The notes below the pieces were generated by a model, which was not told the DNA's origin, made no database searches, and saw nothing but the letters and a program-made list of their open reading frames with translations. 27,403 bases of DNA from Pseudomonadota bacterium (GTDB lineage Bacteria > Pseudomonadota > Gammaproteobacteria > Acidiferrobacterales > UBA6901), in contig JAJYEK010000043.1 in assembly GCA_021785795.1 (NCBI GenBank), forward strand, positions 1-27,403, given 5' to 3'. The translations under genes and the position numbers were made by a program. The stretch's first letter is position 1, and every line of letters starts with the position of its first letter. Positions 16,763-25,639 of this stretch are shown piece after piece.

Positions 16763-17233
16763 ATGGATACATTCATCGATTTGCTTATCGCTCGCAGTCG
16801 AGCGGCAGATCCCGGCGCTGATCGGGAACTGGACGATGCGCTGATCCGGCTTGACATGATGCTCCAGGCGCTCGCTGCCGATCTGCGGGTCGAATACTTC
16901 GGGCCAGAAGTGGGACTGGGGGCGGGCGCGCACGTCTACCGGCTGGTGGTCCGCGAGCACCTGTGCCAGGACGGAAAGCAGGCGTGGTCGGTGCGGGTGT
17001 GTACGGCGCTGTCCCACGCCGGCTGGCGCGCAGAGTGGACGCTTCAGGGGGCCAGCCGCCTGCGCAAGCGGATCATCGTCGCCCGTCTTCCGGCATTCTT
17101 CGCGGGATACGCCCAGGCAGTCCTGGCCGCAGGCAAGGAGCGCACCAATTCGGGAATGCGTGTCGTCAGCCTAGCACGGCGGTTCGCGCTCGATCAGCCG
17201 CCGCTGCCGGTTGACTGCATTGGGGGGCGCTAG
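16763..17233 (+). CDS. Hypothetical protein, 156 aa
   Basis: I do not recognise a family. The protein is soluble-looking, with an acidic N-terminal half (ADRELDDALIRLDMML) and a more basic C-terminal half with AGWRAEWTLQG and RIIVARLPAFFAGYAQA. No signal peptide or membrane helix is apparent. It follows the MDR gene by 37 bp on the same strand and could be cotranscribed. Its TAG stop shares the palindrome CTAG (17230-17233) with the stop of the convergent small CHCC gene, so the two coding regions meet exactly. The real frame is supported by a balanced amino-acid composition compared with its Arg/Pro-rich alternatives. Confidence 0.65.
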   Translation: MDTFIDLLIARSRAADPGADRELDDALIRLDMMLQALAADLRVEYFGPEVGLGAGAHVYRLVVREHLCQDGKQAWSVRVCTALSHAGWRAEWTLQGASRLRKRIIVARLPAFFAGYAQAVLAAGKERTNSGMRVVSLARRFALDQPPLPVDCIGGR

Positions 17234-17433
17234 AGGAGTTCGAGCCGCTCCTTGCCGCAGCGCGTGCAGCGGAGCACGGTGACCAGTTTGCCGAGCTTGA
17301 CGTCGAAGCGTTTCTCCGTGACTACGCGCCAGCGGTGAAAATTGCTGGCACACAGGGTCTTTCCGCGGTTTCTGTCGCGAGCCGAAGGACGCTTCTTGAA
17401 TGGGAGAATTTTCGCCACCGCCGTTGTGTGCAC
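17230..17433 (-). CDS. Small zinc-ribbon-like protein, 67 aa
   Basis: A short basic protein with a possible Cys28/His33/Cys56/Cys59 metal site: LCASNFHRW, then RCTRCGKERLE. The last pair is a classic C-x2-C knuckle. Between them lies KRFDVKLGKLVTV. Similar small proteins of unknown function occur in gammaproteobacteria, as I recall. The frame begins with GTG at 17433; a GTG at 17418 would give a shorter MAKIL start that looks more family-like. It lies 5 bp after the SDR gene on the same strand, so it is probably the last gene of the LLM-SDR run. Function is unknown; RNA or protein binding is only a guess from charge. Confidence 0.65.
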   Translation of the reverse strand: MHTTAVAKILPFKKRPSARDRNRGKTLCASNFHRWRVVTEKRFDVKLGKLVTVLRCTRCGKERLELL

Positions 17434-17438
17434 CCCGG

Positions 17439-18368
17439 TCAGCGTGCGTCGAGAACCGATTTCCAGGAGTCAAACTTGGGTTTCCAGCCGAGCTCCCGGC
17501 GCGCCCGGGTCGAATCCAGGGCGAGCGAGTATCCGAGCACGCCCAGCCATCCGGGATCAGTACCCCTGCCCAGCCAGTTCCAACCGGCCTTGGCAAGGGC
17601 CTCAACCAGTAGCCGCGGAACCGGCAGGGGCGCCAGGTGTGCGTGCCGTTGCATGGTGCGCAATGACGCGCTGTCGGCACACGCCAGATTGAAGGCTCCA
17701 CGCACCTGGCCGGAGAGGGCCAGACACACCGCCTCAGCGACATCCTGTTCGTGCACGCATTGCACCACCGGTTGCGGATCCGGGAGGCCCGGGTAAAACG
17801 GATAGCGCAGAAGCGCACGCAGGAATGGCTGCGACTGCGGCCCGAGTATCATGTGTGGCCGCAATCGCACCAGCCTCAGATCCGGATGGTCCCGCTCGAA
17901 GCCATCCAGCCAGTCCTCTACGACGACTTTGTCCTCGGCATACGTGAAGCCGGGAAGCGCCGCCCTGGGGTGCGATTCCAGGGCGCGCTTGAAATGTGTC
18001 GGCAAGGCATAGACTGAGGCACTTGAAAGATGCACGAAATGTCTGACACCGCTTTGCGCAGCCAGCGTGAATACATTCTGGCTGCCGCGCACGTTGATAT
18101 CCTGAATCAGGTTCCGGTCGCGCCGGCCCCTTCCCAGATCGGCTTGCATAACGACAAATGCTAGGTGCACGACGGCGTCAACGCCGGCCAGCGCCCGTGT
18201 CAGCTGCGGCGAGCGTATATCCAGCAACACCTCGGTGTAGCGTGGCAGGAAAAGACCGCTGTCGCGCCGATCCACGCCGATGATTTCGTCAACATCCCGC
18301 TCCTCCAGCAACCGCGGAATCAGTACCCGTGCGAGATGCGATGCGCTGCCAGTGACGAGTATTCTCAT
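17439..18368 (-). CDS. Extended SDR (NAD-dependent epimerase/dehydratase family) with atypical glycine motif
   Basis: A 309-aa Rossmann-fold protein of the extended SDR type, probably acting on a sugar nucleotide or a related carbonyl substrate. The first strand reads ILVTGSASHLA: the usual TGxxGxxG has Ser10 and Ala13 in place of the second and third Gly. Asp33 after the second strand favours NAD(H). The catalytic pair is Tyr143-x3-Lys147 (TYAEDK), with SSASVY upstream for the Ser. The C-terminal substrate domain is complete. The start overlaps the LLM stop (ATGA, 18365-18368), so both are likely made together. Substrate unknown. Confidence 0.85.
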   Translation of the reverse strand: MRILVTGSASHLARVLIPRLLEERDVDEIIGVDRRDSGLFLPRYTEVLLDIRSPQLTRALAGVDAVVHLAFVVMQADLGRGRRDRNLIQDINVRGSQNVFTLAAQSGVRHFVHLSSASVYALPTHFKRALESHPRAALPGFTYAEDKVVVEDWLDGFERDHPDLRLVRLRPHMILGPQSQPFLRALLRYPFYPGLPDPQPVVQCVHEQDVAEAVCLALSGQVRGAFNLACADSASLRTMQRHAHLAPLPVPRLLVEALAKAGWNWLGRGTDPGWLGVLGYSLALDSTRARRELGWKPKFDSWKSVLDAR

Positions 18369-19444
18369 TTTTGAAAGTGCGGAATCAGGTATTTGGCGAC
18401 CGTACGCATGGATTCCACCACCACCTCATGCGGGCTGCCACCGGCGCCGATGGCGCACAGGAGGTGGTCGACGCCACCCGCGCTGAATTCCTCCAGTTTC
18501 TCGATGCAGTGGTCGGGATCCCCCGCAACGACCATGCCGGCCGCCTCCAGTACGCCAAGATTGATCGCTTTCTCAAGCAGGAATCGAATCCCTCCCCTGA
18601 GACGGTAGTATTCATAGCTTGCGTGGAGCTTCTCCAGCACAGGCGCGGTGCGCCGGAGAAGTTCGCGGTAAAACCAAGTGATATTGGACTTTGCGATGGC
18701 ACGTGCGCGCTCGCCGTCTTCGAGGCAAAACAGGCCAATGGTCATGCCGACGCGGCTATTGGTACCGTCCGCATCTATATCCTTGTCCGGCCGCTTTGAC
18801 AGGCCTGCGCGATATCGCGCGATATCCGCCCGCACCATGAACCACGGCTTGAAGGGCCCGGCCAGTGCGCCGACCCCAAGCTGCGCCGCGAGGTCGAACG
18901 ACTCCGGGCTCACTGCGGCCATCCATAGCGGCGGATGCGGGTGCTGTACCACCGCGGGCACGATGTCCAAAGCTTCTAGCCGGTAGTGTTTCCCAGTATA
19001 CGACAGTGGTTGGCCGCGAAAATATCCGCGCAGAACCGCCAGGGATTCAGCAACGCGCTCCCGGCTTTCGCCCATGGCGACACCGAAGGCTTCGTACTCG
19101 TGCGGCGAGAATCCGCGTCCGAAACCGAAGTCGATGCGTCCGTTGGAGAGGATGTCGAGGGTCGCGAGACGCTCGGCGACATGAATCGGATGATGATAGG
19201 GCAGCGGTACGATCGCGTGACCCAGGCGCAGGCGGGCCGTCCTCTGCGACGCCGCAGCCAGGACGAGATCCGGTGCGCTCGAGTGCGAATAGCCGCGCAT
19301 AAAGTGATGTTCCACGAACCAGGCGGTGCGAAATCCGCAGATTTCCGCCACGCAAAGCTCATCGAGGGTCTCGTGAAACATCCGTGCCTCGCTGCGAGCA
19401 TGCGGGTCCGGAACCGCGAGCTCGTAAAACAGGTCGAATTCCAT
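18365..19444 (-). CDS. Luciferase-like (LLM class) flavin-dependent monooxygenase
   Basis: A 359-aa TIM-barrel flavin enzyme of the bacterial luciferase superfamily, expected to use reduced FMN (or F420) supplied by a separate reductase. Landmarks are the MEFDLFYEL first strand, FVEHHF, the RLGHAIVPLP strand with HHPIHVAE, the LSNGRIDFGFGRGF segment and a C-terminal GDPDHCIEKLEEF, which is typical of this group. The ATG at 19444 was preferred to a TTG six codons upstream because the family starts with MEF-FYE. It is coupled to the SDR by ATGA and divergent from mlaF. Substrate and reductase partner are not identifiable here. Confidence 0.88.
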   Translation of the reverse strand: MEFDLFYELAVPDPHARSEARMFHETLDELCVAEICGFRTAWFVEHHFMRGYSHSSAPDLVLAAASQRTARLRLGHAIVPLPYHHPIHVAERLATLDILSNGRIDFGFGRGFSPHEYEAFGVAMGESRERVAESLAVLRGYFRGQPLSYTGKHYRLEALDIVPAVVQHPHPPLWMAAVSPESFDLAAQLGVGALAGPFKPWFMVRADIARYRAGLSKRPDKDIDADGTNSRVGMTIGLFCLEDGERARAIAKSNITWFYRELLRRTAPVLEKLHASYEYYRLRGGIRFLLEKAINLGVLEAAGMVVAGDPDHCIEKLEEFSAGGVDHLLCAIGAGGSPHEVVVESMRTVAKYLIPHFQK

Positions 19445-19791
19445 GCCGATAGGATACCGCAATCGCCGTGGTTCCCCACGGCGCCATATCTGGTGCTTGT
19501 CCCGGCGCTGTGGCAGCAGGGGCCGGGTGCCGTGGCCGAACGGTTTGCTCTGGCGGTGGTCTCACCGATATCCCGTAATCTCGCCTCGGCCCTGGTCGGG
19601 CGACGCCCGGTCCGGGCCGGCCATCGCGGCGCGGTCTCCATCCGTCCCGGCGCCGGGCCTGTTCGGGCTGACAAGATACGGGCTGCGCGACTAGAATGGG
19701 CGCGGCCATGAGTGGCGGGCATGTGCGGATATTTCTCCGGCGGCCAGCCCAGGGATCCCGAAATGCCCGATACAGCACCGGATGATGAAGA
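19445..19791. other. 347-bp divergent intergenic region (LLM gene / mlaF)
   Basis: No supported gene. The plus-strand frames across it are Arg/Pro/Ala-rich. It holds a plausible promoter for mlaFEDCB (19668-19697) and a 25-codon ATG frame at 19708-19785 that ends just before mlaF but has no clear ribosome site. I saw no convincing promoter for the minus-strand LLM gene. Confidence 0.5.
19668..19697 (+). promoter_or_regulatory. Sigma-70-like promoter for mlaFEDCB
   Basis: CTGACA (19668-19673) and TAGAAT (19692-19697) are separated by 18 bp, matching 5/6 and 5/6 consensus positions. It is the best promoter match I saw in the window. Transcription would begin near 19704, giving an 88-base leader before the mlaF TTG. 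Confidence 0.5.
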
Positions 19792-20625
19792 TTGAGCGAC
19801 ACTCAGACCGAGCCAGGCGCCGGCGAAGCGCTGGTTGAGATCCGCAACGTACACTTTGCGCGCGGTAATCGAACCATCCTTAATGATCTATCGCTGACCA
19901 TAGGCCGCGGCAAGGTTACGGCCATCATGGGAGGCAGCGGTTGTGGCAAGACCACGTTGCTCAATCTGATCGGCGGGCGGCTGCGGCCGGTCAGCGGGCG
20001 GGTGCTTGTCGACGGGCTGTCGGTACCCGATTTGAACACGCGCGACCTTTTCGAGCTGCGCAAGCGCATGGGCATGCTGTTCCAGAGCGGGGCTCTGCTC
20101 ACCGACCTTGATGTTTTCGAGAACGTAGCTTTCCCGATCCGCGAGCACAAGCATCTGCCGGAGCCGATCCTGCGCAATGTGGTGCTGATGAAGCTGGAGG
20201 CCGTGGGCCTTCGGGGTGCCCGTGACCTCATGCCTTCAGAGCTGTCCGGCGGTATGGCGCGGCGCGTGGCACTGGCGCGGACGATATCCCTGGAGCCCAT
20301 GATGGTAATGTATGATGAACCGTTTACAGGCCTCGATCCGATATCGAAGGGCGTCATTGCCAAGCTCATCCGTGAACTCAATACCGGACTCGGCATCACC
20401 TCCATTCTTGTTTCACATGATGTTGCTGATGCCTGTGCAATTTCCGATTACGCCTATCTGATCGGCAACGGCCGCATCATCGGGCAGGGCACACCGCGGG
20501 AGATGCAGCAGTCCGCAGTCGAGGAAGTACGTCAGTTCATGGAGGGTTTGCCGGACGGCCCGGTGCCGTACAGGTATCCGGCTCCGGACTACCTGGATGA
20601 CCTGCTTCAGGGGGATAACGCGTGA
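19792..20625 (+). CDS. mlaF: Mla phospholipid transport ATPase MlaF
   Basis: The ATPase of the MlaFEDB inner-membrane complex, which moves phospholipids between the outer and inner membranes to keep outer-leaflet asymmetry. It is 277 aa. Walker A GGSGCGKTT is at 47-55, and the signature is LSGGM (151-155), the Met form typical of MlaF/Mkl ATPases; Walker B MYDEPFTGLDP and the switch His in VSHD follow. The start is a TTG at 19792 with only a weak GGA nine bases upstream; no in-frame ATG lies nearby. mlaE begins within its stop codon (GTGA, 20622-20625). Confidence 0.95.
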   Translation: MSDTQTEPGAGEALVEIRNVHFARGNRTILNDLSLTIGRGKVTAIMGGSGCGKTTLLNLIGGRLRPVSGRVLVDGLSVPDLNTRDLFELRKRMGMLFQSGALLTDLDVFENVAFPIREHKHLPEPILRNVVLMKLEAVGLRGARDLMPSELSGGMARRVALARTISLEPMMVMYDEPFTGLDPISKGVIAKLIRELNTGLGITSILVSHDVADACAISDYAYLIGNGRIIGQGTPREMQQSAVEEVRQFMEGLPDGPVPYRYPAPDYLDDLLQGDNA

Positions 20626-21395
20626 ACTCGCTGCGCCGGCTCGGGCAATTCGTGATCGACAGCGTTGAAGGGCTCGGCCGGGCAACCCTGTTCTTCCTCG
20701 AGGTATTGTCCGGCTCCCGGAAGCTGATCAGACGCTTCGAACTCGTGGTCCAACAGGTGTTCTCGGTGGGCGTGCTCACGCTCCTGATCATTCTTGTCGC
20801 AGGTCTTTTTGTCGGAATGGTGCTGGGGCTGCAGGGTTACAATACGCTCATCAAGTTCGGTGCCGCGGATTCGCTCGGTCTGCTGGTTGCCCTGTCGCTG
20901 GTGCGGGAGCTCGGTCCGGTGGTGACGGCGCTGCTGTTTGCGGGTCGTGCCGGCTCGGCGCTGACGGCAGAGATCGGCCTGATGAAGGCAACCGAGCAAC
21001 TGGCGGGCATGGAGATGATGGCGGTCAATCCGATCGAGCGTGTGATCGCGCCACGTCTGGTTGCAGGGATCATCGCTATGCCGCTGCTCGCGGCGCTGTT
21101 CTCAGCGATAGGCGTGCTCGGTGGCCAGCTTATCGGCGTGGGGCTGCTGGGAGTCGACAGTGGCGTATTCTGGTCGCAGATGCAGAGTGGCGTCAGTTTT
21201 CACGAAGACATACTGAATGGCGTGATCAAGAGTATGGTTTTCGGTGTGGTCGTGAGCTGGATTGCCGTTTTTCAGGGCTATGAGTCAGTGCCGACATCCG
21301 AGGGCGTGAGTCGTGCCACCAACCGTACCGTCGTGTACTCGTCTCTGGCGGTGCTGGCACTGGATTTCATAATGACGGCTTTGATGTTCAAGTGA
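20622..21395 (+). CDS. mlaE: Mla transport permease MlaE
   Basis: The integral membrane permease of the Mla transporter, 257 aa, with five or so hydrophobic segments. Family landmarks include the LLVALSLVRELGPVVTALLFAGRAGSA block and the MTALMF ending. The N-terminal amphipathic interface helix precedes the first membrane segment. It starts with GTG in a four-base GTGA overlap with mlaF, implying coupling, and ends within the upstream part of mlaD. Confidence 0.96.
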   Translation: MNSLRRLGQFVIDSVEGLGRATLFFLEVLSGSRKLIRRFELVVQQVFSVGVLTLLIILVAGLFVGMVLGLQGYNTLIKFGAADSLGLLVALSLVRELGPVVTALLFAGRAGSALTAEIGLMKATEQLAGMEMMAVNPIERVIAPRLVAGIIAMPLLAALFSAIGVLGGQLIGVGLLGVDSGVFWSQMQSGVSFHEDILNGVIKSMVFGVVVSWIAVFQGYESVPTSEGVSRATNRTVVYSSLAVLALDFIMTALMFK

Positions 21396-21403
21396 GGGGC
21401 GGC

Positions 21404-21883
21404 ATGATACAAAAACGGCAGCTTGAGCTATGGGTCGGGGTATTTGTTGCGGCAGGATTGCTAGCGCTGGCAATGCTGGCATTCCGTGTCGGCAATCTTG
21501 CCGCCGGAGCGGTCATAAATCCCTACAGTGTTCAGGCTGAATTCAACGATATTGGCGGTCTCACGGTGCGGGCACCTGTTACCCTTGCAGGTGTACGCAT
21601 CGGACGGGTTTCGGCCATCAGTCTGGATTCGTCCAATTTCGAGGCAAAAGTGACGATGGAGCTGGACGGGCGCTACAACAACATTCCTGTGGATACCAGC
21701 GCATCCATCCTGACGGCCGGTCTGTTGGGAGCGCAGTACGTGGCGCTCGACCCCGGGGGTGCAACACAGTACCTCAAGAATGGCAGCACGATACAGGTGA
21801 CGCAGTCGGCGCTGGTGCTCGAGAAGATCATAAGCCAGTTCCTGTTCAATTTCGCATCCAAAACCGGGTCGCATAAGAAGTAA
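21404..21883 (+). CDS. mlaD: Mla MCE-domain lipid-binding protein MlaD
   Basis: A 159-aa protein with one N-terminal membrane helix (about residues 8-26) and one periplasmic MCE domain that forms the hexameric ring channel for phospholipids. The MCE core runs from YSVQAEFNDIGGL through VTLAGVRIGRV to QYVALDPGG. The ATG at 21404 is preferred to the GTG at 21392 (which overlaps the mlaE stop) because GAGG lies six bases before it. It is shorter than E. coli MlaD (183 aa), mainly at the C-terminus. Confidence 0.95.
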   Translation: MIQKRQLELWVGVFVAAGLLALAMLAFRVGNLAAGAVINPYSVQAEFNDIGGLTVRAPVTLAGVRIGRVSAISLDSSNFEAKVTMELDGRYNNIPVDTSASILTAGLLGAQYVALDPGGATQYLKNGSTIQVTQSALVLEKIISQFLFNFASKTGSHKK

Positions 21884-21920
21884 CAAACTCCGGAACCGCA
21901 AGAATTTCGAGGAGGGCAGA

Positions 21921-22547
21921 ATGAAGAAGATTGCCGTATTGCTTTTTGGCCTGTTGTTCGGCGTATCCGGGGCGCGTGCCGCCGTGACTCCGGACATGGC
22001 TCCGGAGCAGCTCGTCCATCAGACTACCAACGAGATTCTCGCAACCATCAAGCACAACCGGGCGGAGTACGCAAATGACCACGCCAAGCTGTACCAGCTG
22101 GCGCAAACCAAGGTACTGCCATACTTCGATTTCGAGCGCATGTCCCAGTGGGTGCTGGGGCGCAACTGGCGCACGGCTACTCCGGCGCAGCGTGCGCGTT
22201 TCGTTGCGCTGTTCCGCGATCTGCTAGTGCGCACCTATTCGACGGCGCTGCTGCAGTACACCGATCAGCGCATCATCTATCTGCCCGTGAATGCGGCACC
22301 CGGAGATACGCAGATGCTCGTCCGGACCGAGGTGCAGCAGTCCGGGGGCGCGCCCGACATTCCGATCTACTACAGCTTCTTCAAGAACCGGGAAGGGCAA
22401 TGGAAGGTTTACGACGTCAGCATCGACGGCATCAGCCTGGTCACGAACTACCGTGCGGTCTATGCCAGCAAGATCCGGCAGGAGGGCATGGAAGCGCTGC
22501 TTAATTCAATGGCGACAACCGATGCGCAGTTGCAGAAGAAAAAATGA
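21921..22547 (+). CDS. mlaC: Mla periplasmic phospholipid-binding protein MlaC
   Basis: The soluble periplasmic shuttle that carries one phospholipid between the MlaA-porin complex and MlaD. It is 208 aa with a classic signal peptide: MKK, then a hydrophobic LLFGLLFG stretch and a probable cut after ARA at residue 23. The Tol-Tol-Ttg2 domain shows KVLPYFDFERMSQWVLG, FRDLLVRTYSTAL and YDVSIDGISLVTNYR. A strong GAGGAGG Shine-Dalgarno precedes the ATG. It ends in an ATGA overlap with mlaB (22544-22547). mlaA is not in the window. Confidence 0.96.
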   Translation: MKKIAVLLFGLLFGVSGARAAVTPDMAPEQLVHQTTNEILATIKHNRAEYANDHAKLYQLAQTKVLPYFDFERMSQWVLGRNWRTATPAQRARFVALFRDLLVRTYSTALLQYTDQRIIYLPVNAAPGDTQMLVRTEVQQSGGAPDIPIYYSFFKNREGQWKVYDVSIDGISLVTNYRAVYASKIRQEGMEALLNSMATTDAQLQKKK

Positions 22548-22846
22548 GCGCTGCGGCCAGCCGAACGGAGGAATTGCGACCTATTTCCGGCCCGCTGGTT
22601 TTCGATACTGTTACCGGCGTTTATGCGGCAAGCAAGGGCTGGTTTGCAGGCAACAGCGATTTGGCTTTCGACCTTGCTGGGGTTACGGATGTGGACAGCG
22701 CCGGGCTGGGGCTGGTCGTGGAGTGGCTGCGTCTGGCGCGCGCTTCCGGCCAGGTGCTCAGATTTGTCAACATTCCGGGCCAGATGAAGGTGCTGGCCAG
22801 CGTCAACGGTCTCCAGGGCATCCTCTTTCAGGCGGCTGGGACCTAA
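22544..22846 (+). CDS. mlaB: Mla STAS-domain protein MlaB
   Basis: A 100-aa single STAS-domain protein that binds MlaF and is needed for assembly and activity of the Mla ATPase. The STAS signature VTDVDSAGLGLVVEWL is at 48-63; Ser52 sits where regulatory STAS proteins have Ser or Thr, and where I recall Thr52 in E. coli MlaB. The first ten residues are a short Ser/Ala-rich tail. It overlaps mlaC by four bases and is the last mla gene; ibaG follows after 97 bp. Confidence 0.92.
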   Translation: MSAAASRTEELRPISGPLVFDTVTGVYAASKGWFAGNSDLAFDLAGVTDVDSAGLGLVVEWLRLARASGQVLRFVNIPGQMKVLASVNGLQGILFQAAGT

Positions 22847-22871
22847 CCATCCGCCTCCGCCAGGCAAGGCC

Positions 22872-22900
22872 TTTTATCGCGGGTCGGCGCGGCGTATTCT
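22872..22900 (+). promoter_or_regulatory. Possible sigma-70 promoter of ibaG-grxD
   Basis: TTTTAT (22872-22877) and TATTCT (22895-22900) are 17 bp apart in the mlaB-ibaG gap. The -10 matches at 5 of 6 positions but the -35 is weak. A start near 22907 would leave about 37 bases before the ibaG GTG. ibaG could equally be read through from the mla genes. Confidence 0.3.
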
Positions 22901-22943
22901 GTAGCACTTGAATCATTTCTAAGAGACCGGATATAGACCTGCT

Positions 22944-23186
22944 GTGGCACACCCCGAAGACATAAAGCGGCTGATCGAGGCGGGAATTCCCGGAGCGCAG
23001 GTGCGGGTGACGGGTGACGGGCGGCACTTCGAGGCCGTAGTCATCTGTGGCGCATTTGCCGGCCAGAGTATCGTCGCCCAGCACCAGATGGTCTACAAGG
23101 CTCTGGGCGAGAAAATGCGAGCGGAGATTCACGCGCTGTCGATACGCACCCTGACCCGGGATGCGCCAGAACAGGCGGCGCATTGA
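22944..23186 (+). CDS. ibaG: BolA-family protein IbaG
   Basis: An 80-aa BolA-like protein, placed as E. coli ibaG (yrbA) between mla and murA. The BolA fold is seen in IPGAQVRVTGDGRHFEAVVI and the helical signature QHQMVYKALGEKM followed by EIHALSIRT. BolA proteins form [2Fe-2S]-bridged heterodimers with CGFS monothiol glutaredoxins, and such a glutaredoxin (grxD) is the next gene, 26 bp on. The start is GTG at 22944 with a poor ribosome site; no better codon is in frame nearby. Confidence 0.92.
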   Translation: MAHPEDIKRLIEAGIPGAQVRVTGDGRHFEAVVICGAFAGQSIVAQHQMVYKALGEKMRAEIHALSIRTLTRDAPEQAAH

Positions 23187-23212
23187 ACCGAAAACAGCGA
23201 GGTGAATGAACG

Positions 23213-23527
23213 ATGGACGTGCAGGACAGGATCAAACAGCAGATTTCGGACAACAAGATCATCCTTTACATGAAGGGGACCCCTCAGTTTCCGCAGTGCG
23301 GATTTTCCGGCAGGTCAGTACAGCTGCTGCAGGCGTGCGGAGCCAAGTTTTCGAGCGTCGATATATTGGTTGATCCCGAGATACGTGAGGGAATCAAGCA
23401 GTTCTCCAACTGGCCGACTATTCCCCAGCTTTACATAAAGGGCCAGTTTATCGGGGGTTGTGATATCATGACGGAGCTCTATCAGAAGGGTGAGCTGCAA
23501 AGGCTTGTGGCCGGCGCGCAGGATTAG
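23213..23527 (+). CDS. grxD: Monothiol glutaredoxin, Grx4 type
   Basis: A 104-aa monothiol CGFS glutaredoxin that carries or delivers [2Fe-2S] clusters with glutathione. The active-site C29-GFS is in the family context KGTPQFPQCGFS, and the GSH-binding WPTIPQLYIKG strand plus GGCDIM segment follow. Length is normal (E. coli GrxD is 115 aa). It lies directly after ibaG and is followed by the strong terminator at 23572-23602, so ibaG and grxD probably form one short unit. This insertion between ibaG and murA is not the usual Pseudomonas or E. coli order. Confidence 0.95.
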   Translation: MDVQDRIKQQISDNKIILYMKGTPQFPQCGFSGRSVQLLQACGAKFSSVDILVDPEIREGIKQFSNWPTIPQLYIKGQFIGGCDIMTELYQKGELQRLVAGAQD

Positions 23528-23569
23528 CTGCTGCGACAAGCCGGCTGTTGCCGCGGCGAGAATCCGTGA

Positions 23570-24982
<1,413 letters not shown>

Positions 24983-24985
24983 AGC

Positions 24986-25630
24986 ATGCTACCGCTTACG
25001 ATTGCGCTGTCAAAGGGAAGGATCCTCGAGGAGGTGTTGCCGCTGCTCGCACGGGCCGGAATAGAACCGGTCGAGGACCCGCTGGAGAGCCGCAGACTGG
25101 TTATTGATACGAACCTGCCGGATGTGAAGCTAGTGATCATCCGCGCCGCCGACGTGCCGACGTACGTGCAGTACGGGGCGGCCGATCTGGGTGTAGCCGG
25201 CAAGGACGTGCTCATGGAGTACGGCGGGGACGGGCTCTACGAGCTGCTGGACCTGAAAATCGCATCCTGCCGCCTTATGGTGGCTGAGCCTGCGCGGCTC
25301 GCCGAGCGAGACGATCCGCGCCAGTGGACAAGGCTGCGCATCGCGACGAAATACCCCATGACTACGCGCAGGCATTTCGCAGACAAGGGTATCCAGACGG
25401 ACATCATCAAGCTTTATGGGTCCATGGAGCTCGCGCCGCTGGTCGGACTGTGCGACCGGATCGTGGATCTGGTCGGCACCGGCAAGACCTTGCGGGCAAA
25501 CGGGCTGGTGGAAGTCGAGCACATCGCCAATATCAGTGCATGGCTGGTGGCCAACAAAGCATCCATGAAGATGAAACATGCGCCGCTGAAGGGACTGGTG
25601 CAGCGTCTCGGCAACGCTGCAGGCGGCTGA
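24986..25630 (+). CDS. hisG: ATP phosphoribosyltransferase, short form
   Basis: First enzyme of histidine synthesis: ATP plus PRPP to phosphoribosyl-ATP. At 214 aa it is the short HisG(S) form, lacking the C-terminal histidine-binding domain, so it needs the regulatory subunit HisZ, which is not in the window. The start is [10 protein letters not shown], and [14 protein letters not shown] near 160 is the PRPP-binding loop of the family. It follows murA by three bases and precedes hisD by nine, so the three genes are surely cotranscribed. Confidence 0.96.
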   Translation: MLPLTIALSKGRILEEVLPLLARAGIEPVEDPLESRRLVIDTNLPDVKLVIIRAADVPTYVQYGAADLGVAGKDVLMEYGGDGLYELLDLKIASCRLMVAEPARLAERDDPRQWTRLRIATKYPMTTRRHFADKGIQTDIIKLYGSMELAPLVGLCDRIVDLVGTGKTLRANGLVEVEHIANISAWLVANKASMKMKHAPLKGLVQRLGNAAGG

Positions 25631-25639
25631 GAATTTGCG

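Noticed and set aside
19708..19785. 25-codon leader ORF before mlaF
   Set aside because: No ribosome site and no regulatory codon run or attenuator hairpin; probably chance.
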